Shown here piece by piece: positions 45,991 to 56,022 of a DNA stretch of 64,000 bases; within the stretch, counting starts at the first letter, position 1, and each line of letters opens with the position of its first letter. The notes under the pieces are model-generated. The model searched no databases. It had not been told where the DNA came from and was given only the letters and a program-made list of their open reading frames with translations. The position numbers and the translations under genes were made by a program. The stretch lies in NCBI GenBank assembly GCA_963752745.1, contig CAVWAK010000020.1, positions 1 through 64,000 of the forward strand, in the 5' to 3' direction. This DNA comes from Thiogranum sp963752745 (GTDB lineage: Bacteria > Pseudomonadota > Gammaproteobacteria > DSM-19610).

Positions 45991-48600
45991 TTACCCCGAT
46001 GACTCAACTTCGTTGCATGCGTGTGTCTGCTCGATCAGGTCACCGCGTGCTATATGCTCCGGGATAGGCGTGGCTATGTAGAACCCCTGTACATAGTCGA
46101 TGCCACAATCGGAGAGCAGGCGCAGCGTGTCAGGTGATTCAACGTACTCCGCAACAGTCTTCTGACCGAGGAAATGCGCGATATCGTTCATCGATACAAC
46201 CATGGCATGGTCAGTCGGGTCTTTGGTCATGCCGCGCACGAATATGCCATCAATCTTTACGCATTGAACATCGAGGTGTTTGAGATGCGAGAATGAACTG
46301 AAACCGGTGCCAAAATCATCCAGTGCGAAATTGCATCCCAGATTAGTGAGCTCCTTAATGACGCGCTGTGCAGTGGGTATATTCGCAATGGCTGTGGTTT
46401 CTGTAATTTCGAACGACAGGCTGGCGGGATTGACCTGGTACTTGTCAAGCAAGTCCTTGATGGTGGGTACCAGCTCTGGTTTGATCAGTGTTTGACCGGC
46501 CAGGTTGATTGAAAACACAACCTCCTGCCACACGTTCTGGAAGTCGCACAGGGTTTTTATCGCTTTTCGAAGTACCCAGAAGTCTATATCCGGCATCAGG
46601 TGGAAGCGTTCGGCGGTTGGTATAAACGCTCCAGGCATAATCATGTTTGAGTTGCGGCCTTTAAGGCGTAGCAGTACCTCGAAACATACTTTGACCTCCC
46701 CCGGGGTGCTTGCAATGCGGCTCCATATGGCACCGGATTCGGCCGGCAGGTTGTTCATATCAATGGCTGAAAGCGGGATTATTGGATGGAAGTAGAGTTC
46801 GAAATGATCCTGTTCAATTGCGTTGCGCAGGCGTGCTGACCAGCCAAGGTCAGCACCCATTTCAGCCCTATAGTCGCTGCTCTCGACATAGATATGAGTC
46901 TGGTTACCACCATCGGTTTTTGCGATGTGACAGGCGATGTCGGCGTGCGCCATCACGTCACCCGGTGAACCGGAATTATCGGAAAACGTAGCTACGCCTG
47001 TACTGCCCTGAATGTTGTAGGCTTTCGTCCCGTAGTAGAAACAACCTTCTGACAAAACGTGGCGGAATGCATCCGCCGTTTTATTCAGGTAGTCAAGATC
47101 GATATTGCGTAACAGGACTGCGAACTCATCCCCGCCCAGGCGCGCAAGCGTATCGGTGCTGCGCAGCCGGGAGCGCAGTTTTTGTCCCACCTGAATCAAT
47201 AGCTGATCGCCGGCATCGTGACTGGCAGTATCATTTATATACTTGAAGTGGTCGATATCGATATACAGCAGCGCACTGAATTCGTCGCTACGGGAGAGTC
47301 TCTCAAATTCTTCTTCCAGCTGTTCTTCGAAATAGCGACGGTTGAATAACTCGGTCAATGGGTCATGCGTTGCTTGCCAGCGTAGTTTTTCCTCGAACCT
47401 CTTGCGTTCGGAGATGTCCTGGAAGGCTACCACCGAGCCTTCCTGCAGACCATCGATGTACATCGGGTAGACCGTGCACTCTACCGGGACCTGATTTCCG
47501 GATTGATTCCAGAACACAGTTTCCCATCTCTGGAGAACACCGGGTTTGCCGTAACTCCGCATCAGATTGCAGGCGAGAGGTGACAATCTTTTCCCGTGGT
47601 GATCTGAATGGTGAAAGATTTCCTGCGGTTTCGTGCCCAGGAGTTCTGCTTCGTTGTCATAGCCAAGGATACGAATCGCCGTGGGGTTCACGAAAGTGAT
47701 GTCTCCATTGTTATCCACGCCATACACGCCATCACCAACCGAGTAGAGGATGCTTTGCAGGCGCTGTCTTTGTGCTTCAATGGAGGCAAGGCTTTTTACC
47801 GAGCGGCTAATGGCTGCAACACGCGTTAGAAAGAGCGCGTCTACCTCGTTCTTGAACATACACTCGGTTGCGCCTGCATCCAGTGCATCCTTGATGACCT
47901 GATCGAGATAGGTTCCGGTGAGCATGGCAATGGCCATCGTGCGTGTTGATTTGTTTTCCATCAGGCGTCGACACAGGACATCGCCATTGGTGTCGGGCAT
48001 AAAATAGTCGATGATGGCTATATCGAAACTGCCCTGTTCTGCCTTGTTAAACCCTTCCTCTACGTTGGAAGCAACTTCAACACTGTATCCGTGCTTGATA
48101 AGCAACTTTCGGTAATGTGAACGCACGCTCGGGGAGTCATCAACCAGGAGGATACTGACGGGTTCGTTATGTGACAGTAGCGGGGGCTCTGAAATTTCTG
48201 GCAGAGATTCGGCAATAATCAACGTTTCCAGCGTCTCGCTAAGGTTGTTTCTGCTTTGCCATTCCAGCACAGCAGTACTGGTTCGGCGTGCAATCCAGGT
48301 CTTGAGCGCGGCATCAGGTATGTGAGTAAGAATCAGTACCGGTGTATTTCTGTAAGGAGGGCTTTCCAGCAGGGTGAGCAATTCATCGGCCGCCGGCAGT
48401 GTTTGCGCAGGCCAGCCGAGAACAACGGCGGGAAGCTTGTCGTTGTTAGCCTGGGCAACCTTTAACAGCTCCAGACCTGTATTGAAGTCTTCTGCGATTA
48501 CGACATCGTATTCTTCGGCTCGCAGCATCTTTAGAAGCACGTAGCGCTGGGTCGGAGATGATTCGACTAGCAGGATGTTTTTGCTTTTATGTTCAGCCAT
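45991..48600 (-). CDS. REC-REC-PAS-GGDEF-EAL signalling protein
   Basis: A soluble 869-residue c-di-GMP regulator. REC1 (about 5-120) lacks the phospho-acceptor Asp: the usual xxD strand is VVLGWP. REC2 (about 145-265) is complete, with ILLVDDSP, AIIDYFMP and a Lys in MFKNEV. A PAS domain follows (SVGDGVYGVDNNGDITFVNP). GGDEF has LARLGGDEFAVLL with an intact I-site RSTD. EAL has FEVLLRL, FSINLAGQ, FEITETT and ALDDFGTGFSSF, so catalytic residues are in place. The ATG at 48600 gives MAEHKSKNILLVE, the natural REC start; an upstream start at 48642 is less likely. Its sensor kinase is not visible nearby. Confidence 0.9.
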   Translation of the reverse strand: MAEHKSKNILLVESSPTQRYVLLKMLRAEEYDVVIAEDFNTGLELLKVAQANNDKLPAVVLGWPAQTLPAADELLTLLESPPYRNTPVLILTHIPDAALKTWIARRTSTAVLEWQSRNNLSETLETLIIAESLPEISEPPLLSHNEPVSILLVDDSPSVRSHYRKLLIKHGYSVEVASNVEEGFNKAEQGSFDIAIIDYFMPDTNGDVLCRRLMENKSTRTMAIAMLTGTYLDQVIKDALDAGATECMFKNEVDALFLTRVAAISRSVKSLASIEAQRQRLQSILYSVGDGVYGVDNNGDITFVNPTAIRILGYDNEAELLGTKPQEIFHHSDHHGKRLSPLACNLMRSYGKPGVLQRWETVFWNQSGNQVPVECTVYPMYIDGLQEGSVVAFQDISERKRFEEKLRWQATHDPLTELFNRRYFEEQLEEEFERLSRSDEFSALLYIDIDHFKYINDTASHDAGDQLLIQVGQKLRSRLRSTDTLARLGGDEFAVLLRNIDLDYLNKTADAFRHVLSEGCFYYGTKAYNIQGSTGVATFSDNSGSPGDVMAHADIACHIAKTDGGNQTHIYVESSDYRAEMGADLGWSARLRNAIEQDHFELYFHPIIPLSAIDMNNLPAESGAIWSRIASTPGEVKVCFEVLLRLKGRNSNMIMPGAFIPTAERFHLMPDIDFWVLRKAIKTLCDFQNVWQEVVFSINLAGQTLIKPELVPTIKDLLDKYQVNPASLSFEITETTAIANIPTAQRVIKELTNLGCNFALDDFGTGFSSFSHLKHLDVQCVKIDGIFVRGMTKDPTDHAMVVSMNDIAHFLGQKTVAEYVESPDTLRLLSDCGIDYVQGFYIATPIPEHIARGDLIEQTHACNEVESSG

Positions 48601-48807
48601 GTCCCAATTGCCGGTTTCAGGCGGTGCGCGCAGCCGCGGCATTCTCCCCAGCCCGGCAGGCGTTTTTTTGTAAGCTATTGAATGACGACAATATTCCCTG
48701 TGGCCGCATTATGTTGACATACGGCGGCCTGTCGTCCCCATGATATAGAGTCGGCGAATACAGGCAGTTTCTTTAGAAGAGAGAAATCGGCTGATGCAGA
48801 AAAAATG
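48601..48807. other. intergenic region upstream of the REC-GGDEF gene
   Basis: It should carry the promoter of the minus-strand REC-GGDEF gene and the 3' end of pycA-pycB. I found no convincing -35/-10 pair, terminator or small gene. Confidence 0.4.
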
Positions 48808-50622
48808 CTAGGGATCAATATGAATCAGCGTTTCATCCGGGTTAACGCTGTCACCTTTGGCTATATAAATAGTTGTTACAGTACCTGACAATGGCGCCTG
48901 GATTTCGGTTTCCATTTTCATGGCTTCGGTGACCAGTACCGGATCACCGGCCGAAACCTGGCTGCCTTCTTCTACCAGGATATCGATTATTGTGCCTGGC
49001 ATGCTGGTGGTAACGTCACCGGGGCTTGATGGCCAGGGACGCTGGCCTCCGCTGACGGATTGCCCGCTGGTTGCCGGGAGATCTTCCAGTATTGACAGCG
49101 TTTCGACCAGAATTTCTTCAGGAACTCCATCGACGGTCATATAAAAGGGACGGTCGTGCCGTGTCGGGTGGCCGGTTCCGGTAATTTGTATATGGTGAGT
49201 CTCTCCATGCAGGGTCACGTTGAACTCGGTGGGCCTGGGGCTTGCATCCGGGCCGGTACTGATTGGCTCAAGTGGTTCGGGTATTAAAGTATCTGCGGCG
49301 CGCTGTTCGAGAAAATCACGTCCCAGCTCTGGAAACATTGCGCAGGTGAGTATGTCGTCGTCTGTCTGGGCCAAAGAGCCTGCCTCGGTACGCAGGTTGG
49401 TCATTTCATCCTGCAACAGATCTGCGGGACGAACGTCAATGACTGCCTCGTTGCCAATCGCCTGTTGTCGAAGCCCTGAGTTGACCTCTCCGGGCGCACG
49501 CCCGTAACGACCCTGAAGGTAGAGTTTGACTTCATTGCTTATGCTCTTGTATCGCTCTCCGGTGAGCACATTCAGTACCGCCTGTGCACCTACGATCTGC
49601 GATGTTGGTGTGACCAGGGGAGGGTAACCGAGATCTTTGCGGACACGCGGGATCTCATGCAGGACATCTTCAATCTGGTTAAGCGATCCCTGCTCGCGTA
49701 ACTGGGTATACAGGTTGGATATCATTCCACCCGGTACCTGGTAGACCTGGACCCTGGTATCCAGGCCTGTCATTTCACTTTCGAACTGATGATATTTCTT
49801 GCGCACTTCCTTGAAGTAAAAGCCTATGTCCTGAAGTTTCGTTAGATCAAGGCCTGTTTCATAGGGGGTGCCATTGAGCGCGGCTACCATGCTTTCTGTT
49901 GGTGGGTGTGATGCGCCACCGGAAAATGAGGAAATAGCGGTATCAATATGCCGGCAGCCGTTTTCAACGGCTTTTAGCTGGCACATTTCTGCGGTGCCTG
50001 CCGTCGCATGGCAGTGCAGGTGGACGGGCAAGTCGATAGAACGGGTCAGATTGCCAATGAGCTCTGCGGTAACCATTGGTGTGAGCAGGCCGGCCATATC
50101 CTTTACCGCAATGCTGTCGCAGCCCATGTCAGCCAGTTGCCTGGCCATGTCGACGAACTGGTCGATTCCATGTACCGGACTGGTCGTATAGCAGATAGTG
50201 CCCTGTGCATGTTTGCCGGCGCGTTTTACGGCCTTGACCGCGGTTTCCAGGTTTCGCACATCATTCAAGGCATCGAATATACGGAAGATGTCTATACCAT
50301 TTTCAGCCGAGCGGTCAACAAAGGCATCGACAACATCGTCTGAATAATGCCGGTAACCCAGCAGGTTCTGGCCGCGCAGCAGCATTTGAAGGGGGGTGCC
50401 GGGGAGCGCGGCGCGCAGTTCGCGCAGGCGCTCCCAGGGATCTTCTTTCAGGTAGCGGATGCATGCGTCGAAGGTTGCTCCGCCCCATACCTCCAGCGAC
50501 CAGTAACCGATTGCATCCAGTTGAGCGCAGACCGGCAACATATCTTCAGTACGCATACGCGTAGCGATCAGTGACTGATGGGCGTCGCGCAGGATAACGT
50601 CAGTGATATGTACTTTGGACAT
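48808..50622 (-). CDS. pycB: pyruvate carboxylase subunit B (carboxyltransferase plus biotin carrier)
   Basis: The 604-residue protein has the DRE-TIM carboxyltransferase domain (start KVHITDVILRDAHQSLIATR; metal-site CHATAGTAEMCQLKAVENG and FSGGASHPPTES) and a C-terminal biotinyl domain with EAMKMETEI. It carboxylates pyruvate together with the biotin carboxylase gene 22 bases upstream. The same architecture is found in oxaloacetate decarboxylase alpha (OadA); absence of membrane beta and gamma subunits nearby and pairing with a biotin carboxylase favour pyruvate carboxylase. Confidence 0.92.
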   Translation of the reverse strand: MSKVHITDVILRDAHQSLIATRMRTEDMLPVCAQLDAIGYWSLEVWGGATFDACIRYLKEDPWERLRELRAALPGTPLQMLLRGQNLLGYRHYSDDVVDAFVDRSAENGIDIFRIFDALNDVRNLETAVKAVKRAGKHAQGTICYTTSPVHGIDQFVDMARQLADMGCDSIAVKDMAGLLTPMVTAELIGNLTRSIDLPVHLHCHATAGTAEMCQLKAVENGCRHIDTAISSFSGGASHPPTESMVAALNGTPYETGLDLTKLQDIGFYFKEVRKKYHQFESEMTGLDTRVQVYQVPGGMISNLYTQLREQGSLNQIEDVLHEIPRVRKDLGYPPLVTPTSQIVGAQAVLNVLTGERYKSISNEVKLYLQGRYGRAPGEVNSGLRQQAIGNEAVIDVRPADLLQDEMTNLRTEAGSLAQTDDDILTCAMFPELGRDFLEQRAADTLIPEPLEPISTGPDASPRPTEFNVTLHGETHHIQITGTGHPTRHDRPFYMTVDGVPEEILVETLSILEDLPATSGQSVSGGQRPWPSSPGDVTTSMPGTIIDILVEEGSQVSAGDPVLVTEAMKMETEIQAPLSGTVTTIYIAKGDSVNPDETLIHIDP

Positions 50623-50644
50623 TGGGAATTATGCCTGTAATTGA

Positions 50645-52063
50645 TCAGTAACCGGAATGTGCTGCTACTACTGCAGCAATAACGGCAGCAAGCTCGCGTG
50701 CCGGTGGACTGGTTTTATATTTAACCAGTTGTGGATGATCCTCAACAAATCCGGTGTCAAAGATTCCGGAACGGAAACTATCTACTTTAAGTACCTCGAG
50801 ATAGTAGGGTATCGTTGTCTTTACACCGTAGACGCCGGTGTCATGCAGGGCGCGAAAGGCGCGGTTCAGCAGTTCATCCCACTCCAGTGCCCAGACAGTG
50901 ATCTTGGCACACATGGAGTCATAGTACGGTGGGATCGTGTAGCCTGTATAGATCGCGGCATCGGTACGCACGCCGGGGCCGCCGGGTGCGAAGTAACGCG
51001 TAATCTTGCCAAAGCTTGGTAAAAAGTCATTTTTCGGGTCTTCGGCATTGATGCGGAACTGCATGGCATACCCGCGCCGCTGGATTTTATCCTGGCTGAA
51101 TGACAGGGGCAGGCCGCTCGCGATTCTGAACTGCTCCCTGACAATATCAATTCCGGAAATGGTCTCCGTAACTGTATGTTCGACCTGCAGGCGCGTATTC
51201 ATCTCCATGAAGTAAAAATTGTTATCTTTATCCAGGAGAAATTCGACTGTCCCTGCATTTTGGTAACCTACTGCCTGTGCGGCACGCACCGCATAATTAT
51301 AAATAAGTTCGCGCTGCTGGTCGTTGAGTTGGGGTGAAGGTGCAATTTCGATCAGTTTTTGATGGCGGCGTTGTATGGAGCAGTCGCGCTCGAAAAGGTG
51401 AACAACATTACCCAGTTCATCAGCCAGTATCTGTACCTCGATATGGCGGGGTCGGTCGACACAGGCTTCCAGAAAAATATCGGCGCTGCCGAAAGCCTTT
51501 TGTGCTTCCGAGAGCACACGATCGTAATTGCGCCTGAGTTCAGGTTCACTGTTACAGCGGCGTATACCTCTGCCGCCACCACCGGAAGTCGCCTTCAGCA
51601 TGACCGGGTAGCCTATATTGTTTGCCAGCGCGACGGCTTCCTGCAGACTGGTCAGGCTGGAATCACTCCCGGGGACAACCGGCACACCGGCAGCAATCAT
51701 GCTTCGGCGTGCCTCGATCTTGTTGCCCATTTTACGGATTACATCAGCATCAGGTCCGATGAACTTGATGCCGCGCCGTGCGCAAATTTCTGCAAGATCG
51801 GGGTTCTCGGAAAGAAAACCATAGCCTGGATGGATTGCGTTGCAGCCGGTAGCGACTGCAAGATTGACGATGCGGTGGGCGTTCAGATAGCCGGCAACCG
51901 GGTCAGGGCCAATGTTATAGGCTTCGTCGGCCTTGCGGACATGCAAGGCATGCTGATCGGCATCTGCGTAGATAGCCACCGACTCGATGCCTGCTTCCTG
52001 GCAGGCTCGAACAATGCGGACAGCAATTTCACCGCGGTTGGCTATAAGGATCTTGGTTATCAA
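50645..52063 (-). CDS. pycA: biotin carboxylase subunit of pyruvate carboxylase
   Basis: The 472-residue ATP-grasp enzyme carboxylates biotin. Visible motifs: KILIANRGEIAVRIVRACQE, IHPGYGFLSENPDLAE, the glycine-rich ATP loop KATSGGGGRGIR and catalytic EMNTRLQVEHTVTE. Close to AccC but slightly longer, and paired with pycB, so assigned to pyruvate carboxylase subunit A. A separate accBC locus should exist elsewhere. Confidence 0.93.
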   Translation of the reverse strand: MITKILIANRGEIAVRIVRACQEAGIESVAIYADADQHALHVRKADEAYNIGPDPVAGYLNAHRIVNLAVATGCNAIHPGYGFLSENPDLAEICARRGIKFIGPDADVIRKMGNKIEARRSMIAAGVPVVPGSDSSLTSLQEAVALANNIGYPVMLKATSGGGGRGIRRCNSEPELRRNYDRVLSEAQKAFGSADIFLEACVDRPRHIEVQILADELGNVVHLFERDCSIQRRHQKLIEIAPSPQLNDQQRELIYNYAVRAAQAVGYQNAGTVEFLLDKDNNFYFMEMNTRLQVEHTVTETISGIDIVREQFRIASGLPLSFSQDKIQRRGYAMQFRINAEDPKNDFLPSFGKITRYFAPGGPGVRTDAAIYTGYTIPPYYDSMCAKITVWALEWDELLNRAFRALHDTGVYGVKTTIPYYLEVLKVDSFRSGIFDTGFVEDHPQLVKYKTSPPARELAAVIAAVVAAHSGY

Positions 52064-52212
52064 GTTTCGCTGGCCCCAGTGACGCAGGTAACCCGTGTGT
52101 TTTCGGGTTTTTGCTGAAAGAGCTTGTTTTTCTACGCAAATATGGTGGGGGTGTCAACTCCTCACGGGTTGTCGGCCGGCCGCTAACATGCTGGCTTTTC
52201 AGTATTTTAGCT

Positions 52213-52242
52213 TTGACAGCCCGGAGTTCGAACAGGTATTAT
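52213..52242 (+). promoter_or_regulatory. promoter of yceD-rpmF
   Basis: Consensus TTGACA (52213-52218), 18-base spacer, TATTAT (52237-52242), then nine bases to the ATG at 52252, with no Shine-Dalgarno. One of the best sigma-70 matches in the window. Confidence 0.65.
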
Positions 52243-52251
52243 TGGCCGCTT

Positions 52252-52749
52252 ATGTTGGATTGTCTTCCGGAGCACATAGAGCCCGTCGGCCTGGCCGATG
52301 CAGGGCGCTCGTTTCGGGGTAAGTTGGCGGTCAGCGAATTTCACAGGCTGGCGGAGCTGTTAGCCGATCGTGACGGCAATTTGCAGGTTCAGATTGATTT
52401 ACACCGCGATGAGCGGTGTATGCGTGTACTGCAAGGTCGGATCGAGGGGCAAATACGGCTGACGTGTCAACGTTGCCTGAAGCCGCTGGATTTTGAAGTG
52501 GATTTGGAATTCTCCCTCGGAATTGTGAGTGGCGAAGACGAAGTCGCTCAATTACCCGACGGCTACGAGCCACTGTTGGTCGATGGCGAACCACTGCTTA
52601 CATCGGCGGTGATTGAAGACGAGATACTGCTGGCAGTACCGGCAGTGCCTGTCCACCCGGATGTTCAAAGGTGCGATTCCGGTTTCCGGAATCAGCCAAA
52701 GCCGGGCAGGGACAATCCTTTTTCCGTATTGGAAAAACTGAAACACTAG
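52252..52749 (+). CDS. yceD: YceD/DUF177 large-ribosomal-RNA accumulation protein
   Basis: A 165-residue DUF177 protein with the paired cysteines RLTCQRCLKPLDFEVD and EDEILLAVPAVPVHP. YceD is required for normal 23S rRNA accumulation and is nearly always linked to rpmF, here 26 bases downstream. The ATG at 52252 is chosen because the promoter ends just before it; the longer frame from 52111 would cross the promoter. Confidence 0.93.
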   Translation: MLDCLPEHIEPVGLADAGRSFRGKLAVSEFHRLAELLADRDGNLQVQIDLHRDERCMRVLQGRIEGQIRLTCQRCLKPLDFEVDLEFSLGIVSGEDEVAQLPDGYEPLLVDGEPLLTSAVIEDEILLAVPAVPVHPDVQRCDSGFRNQPKPGRDNPFSVLEKLKH

Positions 52750-52775
52750 ACGTTACTATTGCAGGAGTTATTGTC

Positions 52776-52955
52776 ATGGCGGTCCAGAAAAGCCGAAAGA
52801 CGCCCTCGAGGAGAGGCATGCGCCGTTCACACGACAGCTTGAAAAGTTCAACGCTTTCCGTGGAACAGACGACAGGTGAAACTCACCTGCGCCATCATAT
52901 CAGCCCTGATGGCTACTATCGCGGCCGCAAGGTTATCAGCAAAGATCTTGACTGA
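52776..52955 (+). CDS. rpmF: 50S ribosomal protein L32
   Basis: A 59-residue protein starting MAVQKSRKTPSRRGMRRSHD, full-length L32, with the usual HHISPDGYYRGRKV C-terminus and no zinc-binding cysteines (the C-minus form). CAGGAG lies upstream of the ATG at 52776. Confidence 0.97.
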   Translation: MAVQKSRKTPSRRGMRRSHDSLKSSTLSVEQTTGETHLRHHISPDGYYRGRKVISKDLD

Positions 52956-52996
52956 TCTGTCTTGCGCCACAAGCTCCACCGATATTCAACCAACAG

Positions 52997-53029
52997 CACG
53001 CTGCTTCACACTCAAAGTGAAGCGGCGTG
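52997..53029 (+). terminator. stem-loop between rpmF and plsX
   Basis: CACGCTGCTTCAC (52997-53009) and GTGAAGCGGCGTG (53017-53029) pair with one mismatch around a seven-base loop, then TGTTGTTATTG. It is terminator-like but leaky-looking, so it may attenuate read-through from yceD-rpmF into the fatty-acid genes. Confidence 0.5.
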
Positions 53030-53050
53030 TGTTGTTATTGCGTGGTTGAA

Positions 53051-54070
53051 GTGCTGACTATTGCTCTTGATGTGATGGGCGGAGACCACGGGGCATCCGT
53101 GGTGATCCCGGCTGCGCTGCGGTTCCTCAAAAAGCGATCTGGATTCAGTTTGCTTCTGGTTGGTGACCAGGCAGTTATCGGGGCGGAGCTTGCAAAGCTC
53201 GGTGCTTCCGGCGACCAACGGCTTGAAATTCAGCATGCCTCGCAGGCTGTTGATATGGATGAGTTGCCATCGAAGGCATTGCGCTTCAAAAAAGACTCCT
53301 CTATGCGCATTGCGATAAACATGGTCAAGGAAGGCAGGGCGCAGGCCTGCGTCAGTGCCGGCAATACCGGTGCCTTGATGGCTACAGCGAAGTTTGTTCT
53401 TAAAACACTTCCAGGAATCGATCGACCGGCTATCTGTACCTCTCTGCCAACGACCAGTGGTCACACCTGGATGCTGGATCTCGGTGCCAATATCGATAGC
53501 ACGCCTCAACACCTGTTTCAGTTTGCGCTGATGGGCTCAGTGCTCGCACAGGCAATTGACGGGAATCAAAACCCCACTGTTGGTTTGCTGAATATCGGTG
53601 AAGAGGAAATGAAGGGCAGTGAAACGATCAAGGAGGCTGCCAGCCTGTTGGCAGATAGCCAGTTGAACTATGCGGGCTTCATAGAGGGCGATGGCATTTA
53701 TACAGGAAAAGTTGATGTCGTTGCGTGCGATGGCTTCATAGGCAATATCGCGCTGAAAAGCAGCGAAGGAATTGCCAAAATGATTTCATATTTTATCAAG
53801 CGTGAATTTACCCGCAACGTATTTACGAGGCTGGCAGCGATAGTCGCATTACCGGTTTTGAAGTCGTTCAGAAAACAGATTGATCCCCGTCGTTACAATG
53901 GCGCAAGTCTGCTGGGTTTGAGAGGTTCGGTTATCAAGAGCCATGGCAGTGCAGATGTCTTGTCTTATAGTAACGCGATTGAAGTTGCTGCAACTGTGGT
54001 GGAGAGGAATGTGCCAGACCTGATCAAGTCCAGGTTGGAGGCGGTTGTTTCTACGAGGCAGGCAGGATGA
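53051..54070 (+). CDS. plsX: phosphate acyltransferase PlsX
   Basis: PlsX makes acyl-phosphate from acyl-ACP for phospholipid synthesis. The product carries IALDVMGGDHGASVVIPAA at the start and GNTGALMATAKFVL, LLNIGEEEMKGSE and GFIEGDGIYTGKVDVVACDG. The start is uncertain: a GTG at 53051 gives the Escherichia-like N-terminus; GTGs at 53042 and 53027 are possible. The hairpin at 52997-53029 overlaps the region before it. It overlaps fabH by four bases. Confidence 0.93.
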   Translation: MLTIALDVMGGDHGASVVIPAALRFLKKRSGFSLLLVGDQAVIGAELAKLGASGDQRLEIQHASQAVDMDELPSKALRFKKDSSMRIAINMVKEGRAQACVSAGNTGALMATAKFVLKTLPGIDRPAICTSLPTTSGHTWMLDLGANIDSTPQHLFQFALMGSVLAQAIDGNQNPTVGLLNIGEEEMKGSETIKEAASLLADSQLNYAGFIEGDGIYTGKVDVVACDGFIGNIALKSSEGIAKMISYFIKREFTRNVFTRLAAIVALPVLKSFRKQIDPRRYNGASLLGLRGSVIKSHGSADVLSYSNAIEVAATVVERNVPDLIKSRLEAVVSTRQAG

Positions 54071-55035
54071 TTTACGCGCGGATTACAGGTACTGGTGGTT
54101 ATTTGCCCGAAAAGGTGCTGACTAACCAGGATCTGGAAAAGATAGTTGATACCAGCGATCAGTGGATACGTGAGCGCACTGGTATCAGTAAACGGCATAT
54201 CGCAGTCGATGGTGAAAATACTGTCGACCTGGCTGAACAGGCTGCGCGCCGCGCGCTGGAGGCGGCCGGACGCAGTGCCCAGGATGTCGATCTGATTATT
54301 GTTGCAACAACAACGCCTGATCGCGTATTTCCCAGTACCGCCTGCCTGTTGCAAAAACGCCTGGATCGACACGGCTGTGCTGCGTTTGATATCCAGGCTG
54401 TTTGCACCGGCTTTGTCTATGCGCTCAGTGTGGCTGACAAGTTCGTGCGTACCGGTACTTCCAAATGCGCGTTGGTGGTTGGTGCGGAAACCCTGTCCCG
54501 CGTACTTGACTGGACTGATCGCGGCACCTGCGTCCTGTTTGGTGACGGTGCCGGTGCTGTTGTTGTTGAGGCCAGCGACGAACCTGGCATCCTGTCTACA
54601 CATCTGCATGCAGATGGAGCCTATGAGCATTTATTGTCAGTCCCTGGTGGTATCAGTCAGGGGTACGATAGTCTTAAAAACGGCAATGGCTACGTTACGA
54701 TGAAAGGTAACGAAGTGTTCAAGGTTGCTGTCAATACGCTGGGTCGTATTGTTGATGAAACTCTTGAAGCCAACAATATGAGCAAGGCTGATATTGATTG
54801 GCTGATTCCTCATCAGGCCAATATCCGTATTATTCAGGCTACCGCCAAAAAGCTGAAAATGTCCATGGATCACGTCGTCGTTACAGTCGGTGAGCATGGT
54901 AATACGTCAGGGGCGTCTGTGCCGCTGGCCCTTGATGTGGCGGTGAGAGACGGGCGCATCAAGCGCGGTGAAACCTTGCTGATGGAAGCTTTTGGTGGCG
55001 GGTTCACCTGGGGTTCCATTCTTCTCAAATTCTGA
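54067..55035 (+). CDS. fabH: beta-ketoacyl-ACP synthase III
   Basis: FabH starts fatty-acid synthesis by condensing acetyl-CoA with malonyl-ACP. The 322-residue product has the active-site Cys in DIQAVCTGFVYAL, His in IPHQANIRII and Asn in EHGNTSGASVP. It overlaps plsX (ATGA) and precedes fabD by 16 bases. Confidence 0.97.
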   Translation: MIYARITGTGGYLPEKVLTNQDLEKIVDTSDQWIRERTGISKRHIAVDGENTVDLAEQAARRALEAAGRSAQDVDLIIVATTTPDRVFPSTACLLQKRLDRHGCAAFDIQAVCTGFVYALSVADKFVRTGTSKCALVVGAETLSRVLDWTDRGTCVLFGDGAGAVVVEASDEPGILSTHLHADGAYEHLLSVPGGISQGYDSLKNGNGYVTMKGNEVFKVAVNTLGRIVDETLEANNMSKADIDWLIPHQANIRIIQATAKKLKMSMDHVVVTVGEHGNTSGASVPLALDVAVRDGRIKRGETLLMEAFGGGFTWGSILLKF

Positions 55036-55051
55036 AAGTGCTGTTTTCAAA

Positions 55052-56005
55052 ATGAACGAAACTACGTCAAATGCCGACTTTGCCATGGTCTTTCCCGGCC
55101 AGGGTTCTCAGTCGATTGGTATGTTGTCCAGGCTTGCTGCCGTATTTCCTGTGGTGGTTGAAACTTTTTCAGCGGCTTCCTCGGTACTTGGCTACGACCT
55201 GTGGGAGCGCGTCCAGCAGGGCCCCGAAGAACTTCTGAACCAGACTGCCTGTACCCAGCCGGCAATGTTGACCGCCGGCGTGGCAACCTGGCGCTGTTGG
55301 CAGGAAAAGACTGACAAGATGCCTGCTATGATGGCTGGTCACAGCCTGGGTGAGTATACCGCCCTGGTGTGCGCCGATTCGCTGGGTTTCGATGCTGCTG
55401 TCGGACTGGTGGAGAAGCGTGGCCGGTATATGCAGAATGCCGTTCCTGACGGGCAGGGAGCAATGGCAGCTATTCTCGGTCTTGACGATGAACAGGTTCA
55501 ACAGCTGTGCGCCGAAGCAGCCGAAGGCGAAGTTGTCAGCGCAGTGAATTTTAATTCTCCGGGCCAGGTTGTTATTGCCGGGCAGGTAGCGGCTGTAGAA
55601 CGCGCCATGAATCTGGCCAAAGCAGCAGGTGCCAAAAGGGCATTACCTTTACCGGTGTCAGTGCCATCGCACTGCAGTTTAATGAAGCCGGCCGCAGAGC
55701 GGTTTGCACAAGACCTTGCCGACACAGTATTCAAGCTGCCATCCATACCTGTGCTGCACAATGTTGACGTAAGTTGCAAAAGTACTGTTGAGGATATTCG
55801 AGCTGTTTTATCAGCGCAGTTGTATCAGCCGGTGCGCTGGGTCGAAACCATTCGAGCCATGAATGCCAGGGGCATAACCCGGGTGCTGGAAATGGGGCCA
55901 GGCAAAGTGCTCGCGGGTTTGAACAAACGCATCGAAAAATCGATGCCGGGTATGGCTGTGCAAACTGCCGAAGACCTGGACAAGGTCATCGCTGAGGTTG
56001 CATAA
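55052..56005 (+). CDS. fabD: malonyl-CoA-ACP transacylase
   Basis: FabD loads malonyl groups on ACP. The 317-residue product starts MNETTSNADFAMVFPGQGSQ and has the nucleophile motif AGHSLGEYTALV, the arginine region GLVEKRGRYMQ and the catalytic His in VSVPSHCSLM. An upstream frame from 54992 would overlap fabH and is not used. Confidence 0.96.
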   Translation: MNETTSNADFAMVFPGQGSQSIGMLSRLAAVFPVVVETFSAASSVLGYDLWERVQQGPEELLNQTACTQPAMLTAGVATWRCWQEKTDKMPAMMAGHSLGEYTALVCADSLGFDAAVGLVEKRGRYMQNAVPDGQGAMAAILGLDDEQVQQLCAEAAEGEVVSAVNFNSPGQVVIAGQVAAVERAMNLAKAAGAKRALPLPVSVPSHCSLMKPAAERFAQDLADTVFKLPSIPVLHNVDVSCKSTVEDIRAVLSAQLYQPVRWVETIRAMNARGITRVLEMGPGKVLAGLNKRIEKSMPGMAVQTAEDLDKVIAEVA

Positions 56006-56022
56006 CGCAAAGGATATTGACT

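Noticed and set aside
48808..52063. Oxaloacetate decarboxylase sodium pump
   Set aside because: No OadB or OadG membrane subunits lie nearby and a biotin carboxylase is adjacent, which fits pyruvate carboxylase.
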